A DNA stretch of 64,000 bases, taken from contig CBDFMU010000026.1 of NCBI GenBank assembly GCA_965249785.1, positions 558,001 through 622,000 of the forward strand. Reading direction: 5' to 3'. A program made the position numbers and the translations under genes. Below are positions 37,640 through 45,812 of the stretch, piece after piece (the first letter of the stretch is position 1; each line of letters opens with the position of its first letter). The DNA comes from M3007 sp965249785 (GTDB lineage: Bacteria > Bacteroidota > Bacteroidia > Chitinophagales > Saprospiraceae). The notes under the pieces were generated by a model. It was not told the origin of the DNA and made no database searches. It was given only the letters and a program-made list of their open reading frames with translations.

Positions 37640-37771
37640 TTAACGGATGTTATTTTGGAAGAGATCAGCAAAAAACCAGACGAAGTAAACTGCCGCCAAC
37701 CCCATGCCAATTATCCAGTATAATAAGAAGGGCCGCCATGTAGTATTCTTAGTAACCTTCTTATTAGCCAT
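37640..37771 (-). CDS. Small single-span membrane protein
   Basis: 43 residues from the ATG at 37771 (MANKKVTKNTTWRPF), with one membrane helix LLYWIIGMGLAAVYFVWFF and an Asn/Arg end. An in-frame ATG at 37867 would give 75 residues with a Ser/Leu-rich front. It is 10 nt upstream of the LpxH-like gene, so the two are probably co-transcribed. Family not recognised. Confidence 0.55.
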   Translation of the reverse strand: MANKKVTKNTTWRPFLLYWIIGMGLAAVYFVWFFADLFQNNIR

Positions 37772-37953
37772 AGGATCAAAATGCTGCTCCAAGGAAGGAG
37801 TAGACAAATTCAGACTAGGCAGCGAAGAGATAGAGCGCAGACGCAATTTCATGGATATGGATGCCAAATTATTGCTGCAAAATTATTGATCGCGCCGCTG
37901 AATATTGTTAAGTCTATATGAAGTTAGAATTACGTTTCCTTTAAGAGGCTAAG

Positions 37954-38078
37954 TCCACTGTGAACTAAGTTTATTTGAGTATTTGAAGATTCGAGTATTC
38001 GATCAATTGCCTGATTATCAATTGCTTTGGTCCAATACTCAAATACTCGCATCCTCCCGGAATTTAGTTTACAGTGTA
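37954..38078. repeat. MITE-like inverted-repeat element, copy 2
   Basis: 125 bp, opposite orientation to copy 1 at 12966. Ends TCCACTGTGAACTAAG and ATTTAGTTTACAGTGTA are inverted repeats. It is flanked on both sides by CTAAG (37949-37953 and 38079-38083), a likely 5-bp target-site duplication. It carries eight more bases than copy 1 in the left half. Confidence 0.88.
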
Positions 38079-38130
38079 CTAAGAATAGATATGGCACCCT
38101 TTGAGTTGCACCACATCTCGAGCTGTTCAA

Positions 38131-38169
38131 TAAAAAACGCCGGAGTCATGCTTAGCATGGCTCCGGCGT
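38131..38169 (-). terminator. Intrinsic terminator of the ECF sigma locus
   Basis: 15-bp stem ACGCCGGAGCCATGC / GCATGACTCCGGCGT (one mismatch) with a 3-nt loop, followed on the minus strand by TTTTTT. Confidence 0.85.
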
Positions 38170-38216
38170 AGGAAGTATGATTTATCAAAGTTAGCCGTAA
38201 AAATGGGGTAGAAGAT

Positions 38217-38480
38217 TCAAGGGCGGCTATGCTCGATCATACGCTGTATCTTTTTTCTAAGGGATTGTGGTGCTTTCACTTCAGGCAGGCGGCTCAATAG
38301 GAAGTTTCTAAACGCTTCTTCTTCGGTATTGGGTATTTCGACAGATTGGGATAAAGCATAAGGTTTTTGTCGATCTATAAGCGGGGAAGCATTGGACGGA
38401 TGGTCGGTAATTGGAGCGCGGGAAGCCCCGACTTGGAGATTGGCAGCGAGGGTGCCGTTTGATTTTTGCGTAGATTTCAT
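38217..38480 (-). CDS. Hypothetical small protein downstream of ECF sigma factor
   Basis: 87 residues from the ATG at 38480; the frame is open farther but codes nothing recognisable. The first half is Ser/Asn/Pro-rich and probably disordered; the second half is helical and charged (NTEEEAFRNFLLSRLPEVKA, SLRKKIQRMIEHSRP). No membrane segment. Lying between the sigma gene and a shared terminator, it could be a cytoplasmic regulator of the sigma factor; this is inference from position only. Confidence 0.6.
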   Translation of the reverse strand: MKSTQKSNGTLAANLQVGASRAPITDHPSNASPLIDRQKPYALSQSVEIPNTEEEAFRNFLLSRLPEVKAPQSLRKKIQRMIEHSRP

Positions 38481-38787
38481 CGTTAATTTTTTTTGTATCC
38501 ATCTATTCGCCACGATGTTGCTACCGATTATGCTATTCCTCTGCTGCCGGGTCCATCCACAATGATCAGTCGGATTGCCTGTCAGCAACGGATCATATAT
38601 TGTAGTGGGCCTATTTGAAGTCGTACTTTGCATTAAAAAAAACATAGAATCGGGAGTAGATTTATTAAGACAAATCCAACTGTACCGTGGTGAAAAATGA
38701 ACTGTTGAAAAGGTGAGTGATGGTGAGAAATTAGATGAATATGACTGGTGGAGCCTGCACCTGAAAAAGGCCTCGGCGGATAATAGG

Positions 38788-38830
38788 AGAGGGTTCACTA
38801 TGACCGGCAAGCCGAACAAGTGAACCCTCT
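38788..38830 (-). other. Perfect 12-bp hairpin just after the ECF sigma gene
   Basis: AGAGGGTTCACT / AGTGAACCCTCT, 19-nt loop that itself contains CGGC-AA-GCCG. It starts 8 nt after the sigma stop codon, without a T-run. It may stabilise the sigma mRNA or reduce expression of the downstream gene. The rest of 38481-38787 shows no gene. Confidence 0.7.
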
Positions 38831-38838
38831 GTATTGAA

Positions 38839-39474
38839 TTAAGACATATTTGGATCTTCGCTGGGCATGACCGAATCGCTCTCTGTATCGTGCACATTGA
38901 TGCCCTGCGTTTTCGCATAGTCGCGCAGCTGATCGGCTAAGGTATTCCGCGCACGGAACAGCCGTGATTTGACCGTACCGAGTTCGATTTCAAGCAGTGC
39001 GCTGATCTCGTGGTCGGTATAACCTTCCAGATCGAGCAGCAGCACCGAGCGAAATATCGGCTTCAAATTATTGATCGCCAACGTGACTTCGTCGCCGAGC
39101 AGTTTGCCGCCCATTTCTTCCGCAAAGCCCTGATACCGTGGAGTCGCCGGATCATCCTCATTGTGGTACACTACAATGTCTTGATAATCCGTCTTGTACG
39201 GTTGCGATTTCTTCGAGCGATAATCGTTGATAAAGGCGTGCTGGCAAATACGGAACAGCCACGCGCGGGCATTGGTGCCCTCGGTGTAACTGTCCATGAA
39301 GCGCAAAGCCTTCAGGTAGGTCTCCTGCACGAGATCTTCCGCCTCGTTTGGATCATTCGTGAAACGGAGGGCAAAGCGGTACAAGGCATCCATGAGCGGA
39401 TAGAATTCGCGCTCAAAAATGCGTTCGTGTCGCGTTTGTACCGATTCTTTGGCCAAGTAAGTTAAAGAAGCCAT
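38839..39474 (-). CDS. ECF-type RNA polymerase sigma factor
   Basis: 211 residues from the ATG at 39474 (MASLTYLAKESVQTRHERI); an upstream ATG adds 14 residues. Region 2: FALRFTNDPNEAEDLVQETY and ARAWLFRICQHAFINDYRS; region 4: RSVLLLDLEGYTDHEISALL and GTVKSRLFRARNTL. It belongs to the widespread Bacteroidota ECF group with a long insert between regions 2 and 4 (DYQDIVVYHNEDDPATP). The acidic C-terminal tail (ESDSVMPSEDPN) is unusual. Targets unknown. Confidence 0.92.
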   Translation of the reverse strand: MASLTYLAKESVQTRHERIFEREFYPLMDALYRFALRFTNDPNEAEDLVQETYLKALRFMDSYTEGTNARAWLFRICQHAFINDYRSKKSQPYKTDYQDIVVYHNEDDPATPRYQGFAEEMGGKLLGDEVTLAINNLKPIFRSVLLLDLEGYTDHEISALLEIELGTVKSRLFRARNTLADQLRDYAKTQGINVHDTESDSVMPSEDPNMS

Positions 39475-39579
39475 ATTGGTCGGGTTTGGTGAAACCGGTG
39501 CAAAGTTCACCGGCATTTAGTGCCAACGCAAGGGGCGAACGGGAAGTTCCCAGGATATTTTATTTTTTGGAAAAAATTT

Positions 39580-39746
39580 AGCCCCACCCCTGACCCCTCC
39601 CCGTAAGGGGGCGGGGAAATTGATCATGCAGGACTTAGGCATTTGTATTATTTTCTAAAATTTATTTTCTAAGGACCTGACAATCAATGGGAATGACCAC
39701 AATCAAGTCCCCCTCCCATTCATGGGGATGGGTTGGGGGTGGGGCT
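39580..39746. repeat. C/G-rich inverted-repeat element (AGCCCCACCCC ends)
   Basis: Ends AGCCCCACCCCT and GGGGGTGGGGCT are inverted repeats; each end carries its own C-rich/G-rich hairpin (CCCC-GTAA-GGGG; CCCAT-TC-ATGGG). The middle is AT-rich. The right end abuts the TAA of trmB. Elements with these ends are common between genes in many bacterial genomes. It may serve as a bidirectional terminator. Confidence 0.75.
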
Positions 39747-40436
39747 TTAAATCGTATATCGTAAATACTTAATAGTCTTCCCCTTTGCCAAATGCTTGCC
39801 CTCGTAAAGCGTCTTTATACTCAATTCCGGCAAAGGCAATTCACCCGCATAAATATCCAGATTCGTGTACAGCAACTCACACTGTGCATCAGCAGCCAGC
39901 GTATCGAGCGTGAATTGCACAAAATCCGGGTCGTCGTGCTTGAGATGCACTTGTCCGCCGGGTTGCAGAAAATGGCGGTAACGTTGATGAAAATTATCCG
40001 ACGTAAGTCGCCGGTTCACGTCGCCCTTACGGGGAAAAGGATCGCAGAAAGTGATCCAGATGTCGGCTACTTCGTCTGGCGCAAAGAAATGGTCGATCAC
40101 TTCGATACGAGTGCGCAGAAAAGCGGCATTGTTCAGGCCCGTTTCCAAAGCCATTTTGGCCCCAGTATGCAGGCGATTTCCTTTCACATCCACGCCAATG
40201 AAGTTACGTTCCGGGAAAAGTTGCGCCAGGCCCACCGTGTATTCGCCACCACCGCAGGCCAGTTCCAGCGTGATAGGATGGTCATTTTTAAAATGCTGCT
40301 CGTGCCATTGGCCTTTCATCTCTACCGGCACCAAACCGGGGCCCACGAGCGACGGCTGCTGCACATTGTAGCATTCATACACGTTGGGAAAAGAGAGGAC
40401 TTCGGCGAATTTGCGGAGCTTGTTTTTGCGGCCCAA
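39747..40436 (-). CDS. trmB: tRNA (guanine46-N7)-methyltransferase
   Basis: 229 residues. It methylates G46 in the tRNA variable loop with S-adenosylmethionine. Class I methyltransferase motifs: LELACGGGEYTVGLA, FIGVDVKGNRL and ITFCDPFPRKGDVNRRLT (the TrmB-specific DPFPKxRHxxRR region, with variant residues). The start is TTG at 40436: a TGA lies two codons upstream in frame, there is no ATG, and MGRKNKLRKFAE matches family N-termini. It stands alone, divergent from mgtE. Confidence 0.93.
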   Translation of the reverse strand: MGRKNKLRKFAEVLSFPNVYECYNVQQPSLVGPGLVPVEMKGQWHEQHFKNDHPITLELACGGGEYTVGLAQLFPERNFIGVDVKGNRLHTGAKMALETGLNNAAFLRTRIEVIDHFFAPDEVADIWITFCDPFPRKGDVNRRLTSDNFHQRYRHFLQPGGQVHLKHDDPDFVQFTLDTLAADAQCELLYTNLDIYAGELPLPELSIKTLYEGKHLAKGKTIKYLRYTI

Positions 40437-40532
40437 GAGTCAACTAATGATAAAACTATGAAGGATAGTGATGAATGAAAAGGGCGCAAAATTCGGCATT
40501 TTTCCAGGAAATTCGGCTATTCAAAGCACTTA

Positions 40533-40540
40533 TCTTTGGC
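40533..40540 (+). promoter_or_regulatory. TATCTTTG promoter element of mgtE
   Basis: Good -7 match about 92 nt upstream of the mgtE start; -33 element weak. Confidence 0.5.
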
Positions 40541-40631
40541 GCATTTTTCTGGCTGTCTGCTACCTATTTTCAAGCAGAAGTTTTGCCATCTGCATAGTTC
40601 ATCATTTATAGGTCATCGTTCATTTCTTACC

Positions 40632-41960
40632 ATGCACTTTCAGACCGAAGAATTGCTCGACCTGCACCCCAGCGATATTGCGCTCAGGGTCAGTGAATTA
40701 GAAGGAAATGAGCAGACCATTGCTTTCCTGTTGCTCCCCGTCCGTTTGAAAGCGGAGACGTTTGCCTACTTTGATAATCCGACGCAAAAAGAGATTCTGA
40801 CCCGTCTGGGCAAGGAAGATTTGGCTACCGTGCTCAACAATCTGGCACCCGATGATCGTACTCGCATTTTTGAGGATTTCCCCGACGTACTGATCAAAGA
40901 AGCCATTAATCTGCTCAATAGCCAGCAGCGAAAAGTAGCGGTCAATCTGCTCGGATATCCAGAAGATAGCGTGGGTCGCCTAATGACTCCTTATTATATT
41001 CAGGTGAAAAAAGACTGGACGGTCACGCAAACCCTGCAACACATCAAGAAAAACGGGAAAAAAGCCGAAACGCTGAATTTTATCTATGTGGTGGATGACG
41101 ATGCCCGGCTGATAGATGATATCCAGATCGGTGCGCTGCTGATGGCCGACACAGATGCCCGCATTGAAAGCCTGATGGACGAGCGTTTCATCAGTTTGCA
41201 TAGTATGTTGAAGCGCGAAAAAGCCATTGATGTATTCAAGCAATACGATCGCTCCGCCCTGCCCGTGATAGCCGAAAGCGGCGTGCTGGTTGGCATCGTC
41301 ACGGTGGATGATATGCTCGACGTGATCGAACAAGAAGATACCGAAGACATCCAAAAGATCGGTGGTATGGAAGCCCTCGATCTGCCTTACGTAGCGACAC
41401 CGCTGTGGACAATGGTGCGCAAACGCGCTGGTTGGCTCGTCGTGCTGTTTATCGGCGAAATGATGACGGCCACGGCGATGGGCTATTTTCAGGACGAAAT
41501 TGCTCGCGCGGTGGTGCTGGCCTTGTTTGTGCCACTCATTATTTCCAGCGGTGGCAACTCCGGTTCGCAAGCGGCTACGCTCATCATTCGTTCCATGGCC
41601 CTCCGCGAGATCGAACTGAAAGATTGGTGGTATGTCATGCGCAAAGAGTTGTTTTCCGGGCTGCTGCTGGGCGGTATTTTGGGATTTATCGGCTTTATCC
41701 GCATCCTCATTTGGCAAAAAAGCGGCTTTTACAACTACGGCGAACACTGGTTGCCGGTGGCATTTACCGTGTCATTTTCTCTCATTGGTATCGTGCTGTG
41801 GGGTACACTGAGCGGCTCGATGATCCCTTTCCTGCTGCGGCGTTTTGGCCTTGATCCGGCTACTTCTTCGGCCCCTTTTGTAGCGACTTTGGTGGACGTG
41901 ACGGGACTGGTTATTTATTTTTCCATCGCTGCTTTGTTGTTGCAGGGCAAGTTGCTTTGA
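40632..41960 (+). CDS. mgtE: Magnesium transporter MgtE
   Basis: 442 residues from the ATG at 40632. A Mg2+ channel of the inner membrane gated by cytosolic Mg2+. The N-terminal helical domain (about 5-125, DLHPSDIALRVSEL, NNLAPDDRTRIFEDF), two CBS domains (about 130-255) and five membrane helices (about 270-442) are all present. Conserved pore-domain sequences are PLIISSGGNSGSQAATLI and ATLVDVTGLVIYFSIA. Full family length; nested terminator follows. Confidence 0.95.
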   Translation: MHFQTEELLDLHPSDIALRVSELEGNEQTIAFLLLPVRLKAETFAYFDNPTQKEILTRLGKEDLATVLNNLAPDDRTRIFEDFPDVLIKEAINLLNSQQRKVAVNLLGYPEDSVGRLMTPYYIQVKKDWTVTQTLQHIKKNGKKAETLNFIYVVDDDARLIDDIQIGALLMADTDARIESLMDERFISLHSMLKREKAIDVFKQYDRSALPVIAESGVLVGIVTVDDMLDVIEQEDTEDIQKIGGMEALDLPYVATPLWTMVRKRAGWLVVLFIGEMMTATAMGYFQDEIARAVVLALFVPLIISSGGNSGSQAATLIIRSMALREIELKDWWYVMRKELFSGLLLGGILGFIGFIRILIWQKSGFYNYGEHWLPVAFTVSFSLIGIVLWGTLSGSMIPFLLRRFGLDPATSSAPFVATLVDVTGLVIYFSIAALLLQGKLL

Positions 41961-41977
41961 AAATACTTCGTAGGGTT

Positions 41978-42070
41978 AATTGGAACGCGGACAACGCGAA
42001 TTAAACGGATTTACGCAGATTTTTATCTGCTTTTACCTGCAAAATTCGCACCGTCCTCGTTCCAATTTTT
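41978..42070 (+). terminator. Triple-nested hairpin terminator after mgtE
   Basis: Outer stem AATTGGAACGCGGAC / GTCCTCGTTCCAATT (one mismatch), middle GCGAATT / AATTCGC, inner GCAGAT / ATCTGC with a TTTT loop, then a T-run. It starts 17 nt after the stop. The wording resembles a dispersed Bacteroidota intergenic repeat. Confidence 0.75.
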
Positions 42071-43083
42071 ACTGCGTATCGCTCTTCAAATCCTCGAAAT
42101 TAGCTATACCGAATCACCGGCATCCATCTTGCAGATGGTAGAGCCACTAATTGTTTTTATAGCCGACCTCGACGTATCCGGCCTGTCTGCAAATTGGCAA
42201 TTTGAAAGACTATTTCATGCAAACCGGCCTCGGTTTGGGTTTTTAACGTATTCAAATCGGCCTACGCAATGGCCACCCGCATTAAATAGGACAGAAATGG
42301 CTAACCGCTTTTTTTGCGACAAGCGTGAACTGGGTGGAGGATGCCAACGAGCCATTTAACGTCATAGATCGCCAACCAAAGCTTTAGCTATTGAGTAGCC
42401 CGTTGGATCAGATAATCTAATTTACTATGGCTTTTTGAGTCGTTATTTTTGGCCAGCAACTAAATCTCGGGCGACGTAACGAAAAGCACCAATCGCGGCG
42501 ACCAGCCAGGCTTGCTTTGCATGCCAGTATCAGCGGGAGAAATCCTGTAATGAATCCGAAATGAAAGTCGCGAAATACCGACCTATGCACCAACATAAAC
42601 ATGGCGGGGACAGGCCTGTATTGGCAATTTACTGCAGCTTAAAATATCGCCACCAGCATGGAAATCCAATTTGCCAACCGAAGTGAGCCTCGCTACCAGT
42701 TGCCGCCTAGGTTGGGGACCCCCGATCTTTGCGATTTTCAATAAAAAGAAGACTTCACCTGCGTAATGATCATCAGAAGCGAAAGACCAACGGTGAAATG
42801 CCTGGTGCACGACTATAGTCGAGGTAATATATCTCGCCCAGCCAAAGCATTGATTTTCAACAAGCCCCAAAGCCTGGAATGATCTACTTCTCCGATAGGG
42901 CTAGGTTCAGTCTGGCCTGTCGATTGGTATGCCAGAAATAAGAGCCATTCAAGTGTACTGCTGCCCAATGATGAGCAGCATACTTTTTCTTACATTGATA
43001 CTGCTCACTGATCCCGCCACGGGCATCCAGATCGACGTAGAAAAAGTTTTTGAAGATTTGGCTTGAAAATGCTGCCCGCTTTT
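42071..43083. pseudogene. Decayed region, possible outer-membrane barrel remnant
   Basis: No intact gene in one kilobase. Short readable pieces occur: on the plus strand YPACLQIGNLKDYFMQTGLG (about 42175-42234), ending in LGF and a stop, and SLATSCRLGWGPPIFAIFNK near 42690-42750, both barrel-like; on the minus strand SSQIFKNFFYVDLDARGGIS with HHWAAVHLNGSYFWHTNRQ (about 42900-43065). Many stops separate them. I read this as one or more old, decayed genes, but cannot name them or fix the strand. Confidence 0.35.
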
Positions 43084-43111
43084 AGTTCCGACACGACTTG
43101 CCAAATAAAAA

Positions 43112-43137
43112 TTGGCAGGTCAGGAATGTTACCTTTG
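43112..43137 (+). promoter_or_regulatory. Promoter of the ABC-F gene, leaderless layout
   Basis: TACCTTTG at 43130-43137 is followed by only CGCC before the ATG at 43142. A TTG at 43112-43114 gives a 15-nt spacer, shorter than usual. A start of transcription at the ATG is predicted. Confidence 0.55.
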
Positions 43138-43141
43138 CGCC

Positions 43142-45027
43142 ATGAATTTTCTTACCCTCGAAAATATCACCAAGAGTTATGGTGAAAAGGTGCTGTTCCA
43201 AAACATCACGTTGCACATTGATAAAGGCCAAAAAATTGGTCTGATTGCCAAAAACGGTTCCGGCAAAACCACCCTCATGCGCGTCATTGCCGGGCGCGAA
43301 GGCTCGGAAGGCGAACAGGCCAAAATCGTGCTGCGCAAAGACATCCGCATTGGCTGGCTGGATCAGGAACCCGAATTTGCCCCCGGCCTCGATGTGCTGG
43401 GCGCGGTGCTGGACAATGGCAATCCGCTCGTGCGCGTGGTGCAACGCTATGAACACGCCCTAGTGCATCCGGAAAATGAGACCGAATTGCAAGAAGCCAT
43501 GGCCGCTATGGATGACATGCAGGCCTGGGCGTTCGATGCCAAAGTGCAGGAAACGCTTTACCAGTTCGGGATGAATGATTTCGAGCAAAAAGTGAGTTCG
43601 CTTTCTGGCGGACAAAAAAAACGGCTGGCTTTGGTCAAAATCCTGCTCGAAGAACCCGACTTTCTGATTCTCGATGAGCCGACCAACCACCTGGACGTAG
43701 AGATGATTGAATGGCTGGAAGATTATCTGCAACAGCCGGGCATCACGCTGTTCATGGTGACCCACGATCGGTATTTTCTGGAAAATGTTTGCGACAGCAT
43801 CATCGAACTGGAAGGTGGAAACCTGCGGCGTTATTCAGGCAATTATTCCGATTATTTAGAGAAAAAAGCCCTGCGCGAGGAAGCCGAAGCCACCACTTAC
43901 GAACGCCAGAATAAACTCCTGAAACAGGAACTCGAATGGGTGCGCCGGAGTCCGCAGGCCCGTACCACCAAGGCGAAGGCCCGCGTGGACGCTTATTTCG
44001 ACCGAAAAGAGAATAACGATACGCTGAAAGTGAAGAAGGACGATATGACGATGCAGATCAAGGAAACCTACCTGGGCGGCAAGATTGTGGAGTGTCACAA
44101 CATTAGTAAAGCGTTCGGCGCAGAAGAAGTTAATCGAACATTTTACGTATAAATTCAAGCGTAAAGAGCGCGTCGGTATCGTTGGGCCAGAACGGTAGCG
44201 GCAAGTCTACCTTCCTGCAACTCATCACCCAGGCCCTGGCTACCCGATACCGGCAAAGTGGTGGTAGGCGACACAGTAGTCTTTGGCCATTACCGCCAGG
44301 AGGGCATCCAATTGGCCGAAGATCGGCGCGTGATTGATGCCGTGCGCGACATTGCCGACGTGATTCCGCTGGAAAAAGGCAAGGAAATGACGGCTGCGCA
44401 ATTGCTCGAAAAATTCCTGTTCAGTCGCCCGCAACAGCAGGTGTATGTGAGCCAACTTTCCGGCGGCGAACGTCGCCGCTTGTACCTGCTCACCGTGCTG
44501 ATGAAGAATCCCAACTTCCTTATTCTCGATGAGCCGACCAACGATCTGGACGTGATGACGCTGCAAGTGCTGGAAGATTTTCTGGAAGATTATCCCGGAT
44601 GCTCTGGTGGTCGTTACGCACGACCGTTACTTTCATGGATCGGCTGGTAGATCACCTGTTTGTTTTTGAGGGCAATGGTGTCGTCCGCGATTTCAATGGC
44701 ACGCACGCGGAGTACCGCGCTCTGAAACGTAAGGCACCGACGGTTTCGGTAGGTGAATCTACGGTAGCGACAATTCCCAAGGCCAGCGAAACGGTGACGG
44801 CGGCTAAACCCGCCGCTACACTAAGCAGCACCGAACGCAACGAAATCAAGAAACTGGAAAAGGAAATGTCTACGCTGGAACAGCGCAAAAAGCAGATTCT
44901 AGGTCGTTTTGATGCTCCTGATCTGGACGCAGACGAAGCCGGAAAACTCTCTACGGAACTGGGTCAGGTGCAGGAAAATCTGGATACGAAGGAGATGCGC
45001 TGGTTGGAGTTGTCGGAGAAGGGGTAA
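43142..45027 (+). pseudogene. ABC-F ATPase, Uup-like, broken by five +1 shifts
   Basis: Composite of about 627 codons. First ATPase domain intact: NGSGKTTLM Walker A, LSGGQKKRLAL signature and FLILDEPTNHLD. The inter-domain linker is normal. Then five single extra bases are needed at about 44126, 44190, 44242, 44597 and 44634 to keep the protein in frame: KLIEHFTYKFKRKERVGIVG, NGSGKSTFLQLI, PDTGKVVVGDTVVFGHYRQE to LSGGERRRLYLL and LILDEPTNDLD, ALVVVTHDRYF, MDRLVDHLFVFEG. The C-terminal coiled coil of Uup proteins (STERNEIKKLEKEM) follows. As written only the first ATPase half would be made. The protein would act on ribosomes or DNA junctions. Confidence 0.85.
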
Positions 45028-45039
45028 ATAACGAAGCAT

Positions 45040-45068
45040 TTGCTTTTCATCGAAAAGGCTTAAATTTG
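45040..45068 (+). promoter_or_regulatory. Promoter of the VapBC-like pair
   Basis: TTG (45040-45042), 18-nt spacer, TAAATTTG (45061-45068), 23 nt before the antitoxin ATG. Good consensus match, located just past the stop of the ABC-F gene. Confidence 0.65.
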
Positions 45069-45091
45069 CAAGAGCATTAAACACCTTATTC

Positions 45092-45361
45092 ATGCAAATA
45101 CCTGCCAACTTAAATCCTTATTGGCTGCTGCTCAAAGACTTGAGTTCAGCAGAAAAATTGTCACTTATTGAATTACTGGTCAAGTCTATCAAGAATAAAC
45201 AGTTTGCTCGCAAGCATAAAAACGACCGTCCACAGATAGAAAAAGACGATTGGGTGCTTCATTTTGCCGGAAGTTGGAGTGATTTCCCGGAAACCGCAGA
45301 AGAAATGATTGCATTATTGGAAGGAGCGCGTACTATGGGGCGGACAATTGAGCAGATATGA
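45092..45361 (+). CDS. Putative antitoxin of a PIN-domain pair
   Basis: 89 residues. The N-terminus LSSAEKLSLIELLVKSIKN is a short helical segment like those of antitoxins paired with PIN toxins in Bacteroidota; the middle (DDWVLHFAGSWSDFPETAEE) is the toxin-contact type, with EMIALLEGARTMGRTIEQI at the end. The stop overlaps the toxin start (ATGA), the usual arrangement. DNA-binding type cannot be told. The role is inferred from position and pattern. Confidence 0.7.
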   Translation: MQIPANLNPYWLLLKDLSSAEKLSLIELLVKSIKNKQFARKHKNDRPQIEKDDWVLHFAGSWSDFPETAEEMIALLEGARTMGRTIEQI

Positions 45362-45761
45362 AGTACTTGCTTGATACAAATATTATTATTTTTTGGCTCA
45401 AAGACCGTTATAATATAGCGCAAAAATCCAGGAAGTTGGAGTAGCAAACTGTTTTTTGTCGGAAGTCAGTGTAGCTGAATTGCGTTTTGGAGTAGAGTGT
45501 TCTGATCCTGCTTTCCTGAATGAAAAGCGCAAGCGATTAACGGATTTTCTTGCTTACCTGCAAATTATTCCTTTTTCTATTGCAATTGACTTATACGCTA
45601 GCGAAAAAGCCCGGCTACGCGCAATAGGTGAGGTCATTCCTGATTTTGATTTGCTTATTGGTGCGACGGCGGTAAGACAAAAGATGAAAATGGTTACTAA
45701 TAATACCAAACATTTATCCAGAATACAGGGGATTGATATAGAAGATTGGACTGTGCGATAA
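45358..45761 (+). pseudogene. PIN-domain (VapC-like) toxin with frameshift
   Basis: MKYLLDTNIIIFWLKDRYNI carries the first catalytic Asp (LLDTN). The frame then stops at TAG near 45444, but one base more in the A-run at about 45421-45426 would continue it as IQEVGVANCFLSEVSVAELR and on to PDFDLLIGATAVRQ and VTNNTKHLSRI, with the other acidic residues of the PIN active site (E in VAELR, D in PDFDLLI). A6 to A5 contraction is the simplest explanation. As written the RNase is inactive. Confidence 0.82.
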
Positions 45762-45812
45762 ATTACCTTTATTCTACTAAGCTAGAATAGTTAAAAAGTA
45801 AATAATTGGATT

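Noticed and set aside
42129..42359. 76-codon plus-strand frame after mgtE as a gene
   Set aside because: Its translation is not protein-like, while another frame of the same DNA carries the barrel-like fragment; treated as part of the decayed region.
44126..44640. Programmed ribosomal frameshifting in the ABC-F gene
   Set aside because: Five separate shifts without slippery sequences or pseudoknots; ABC-F genes are not known to use this. Error or decay is simpler.
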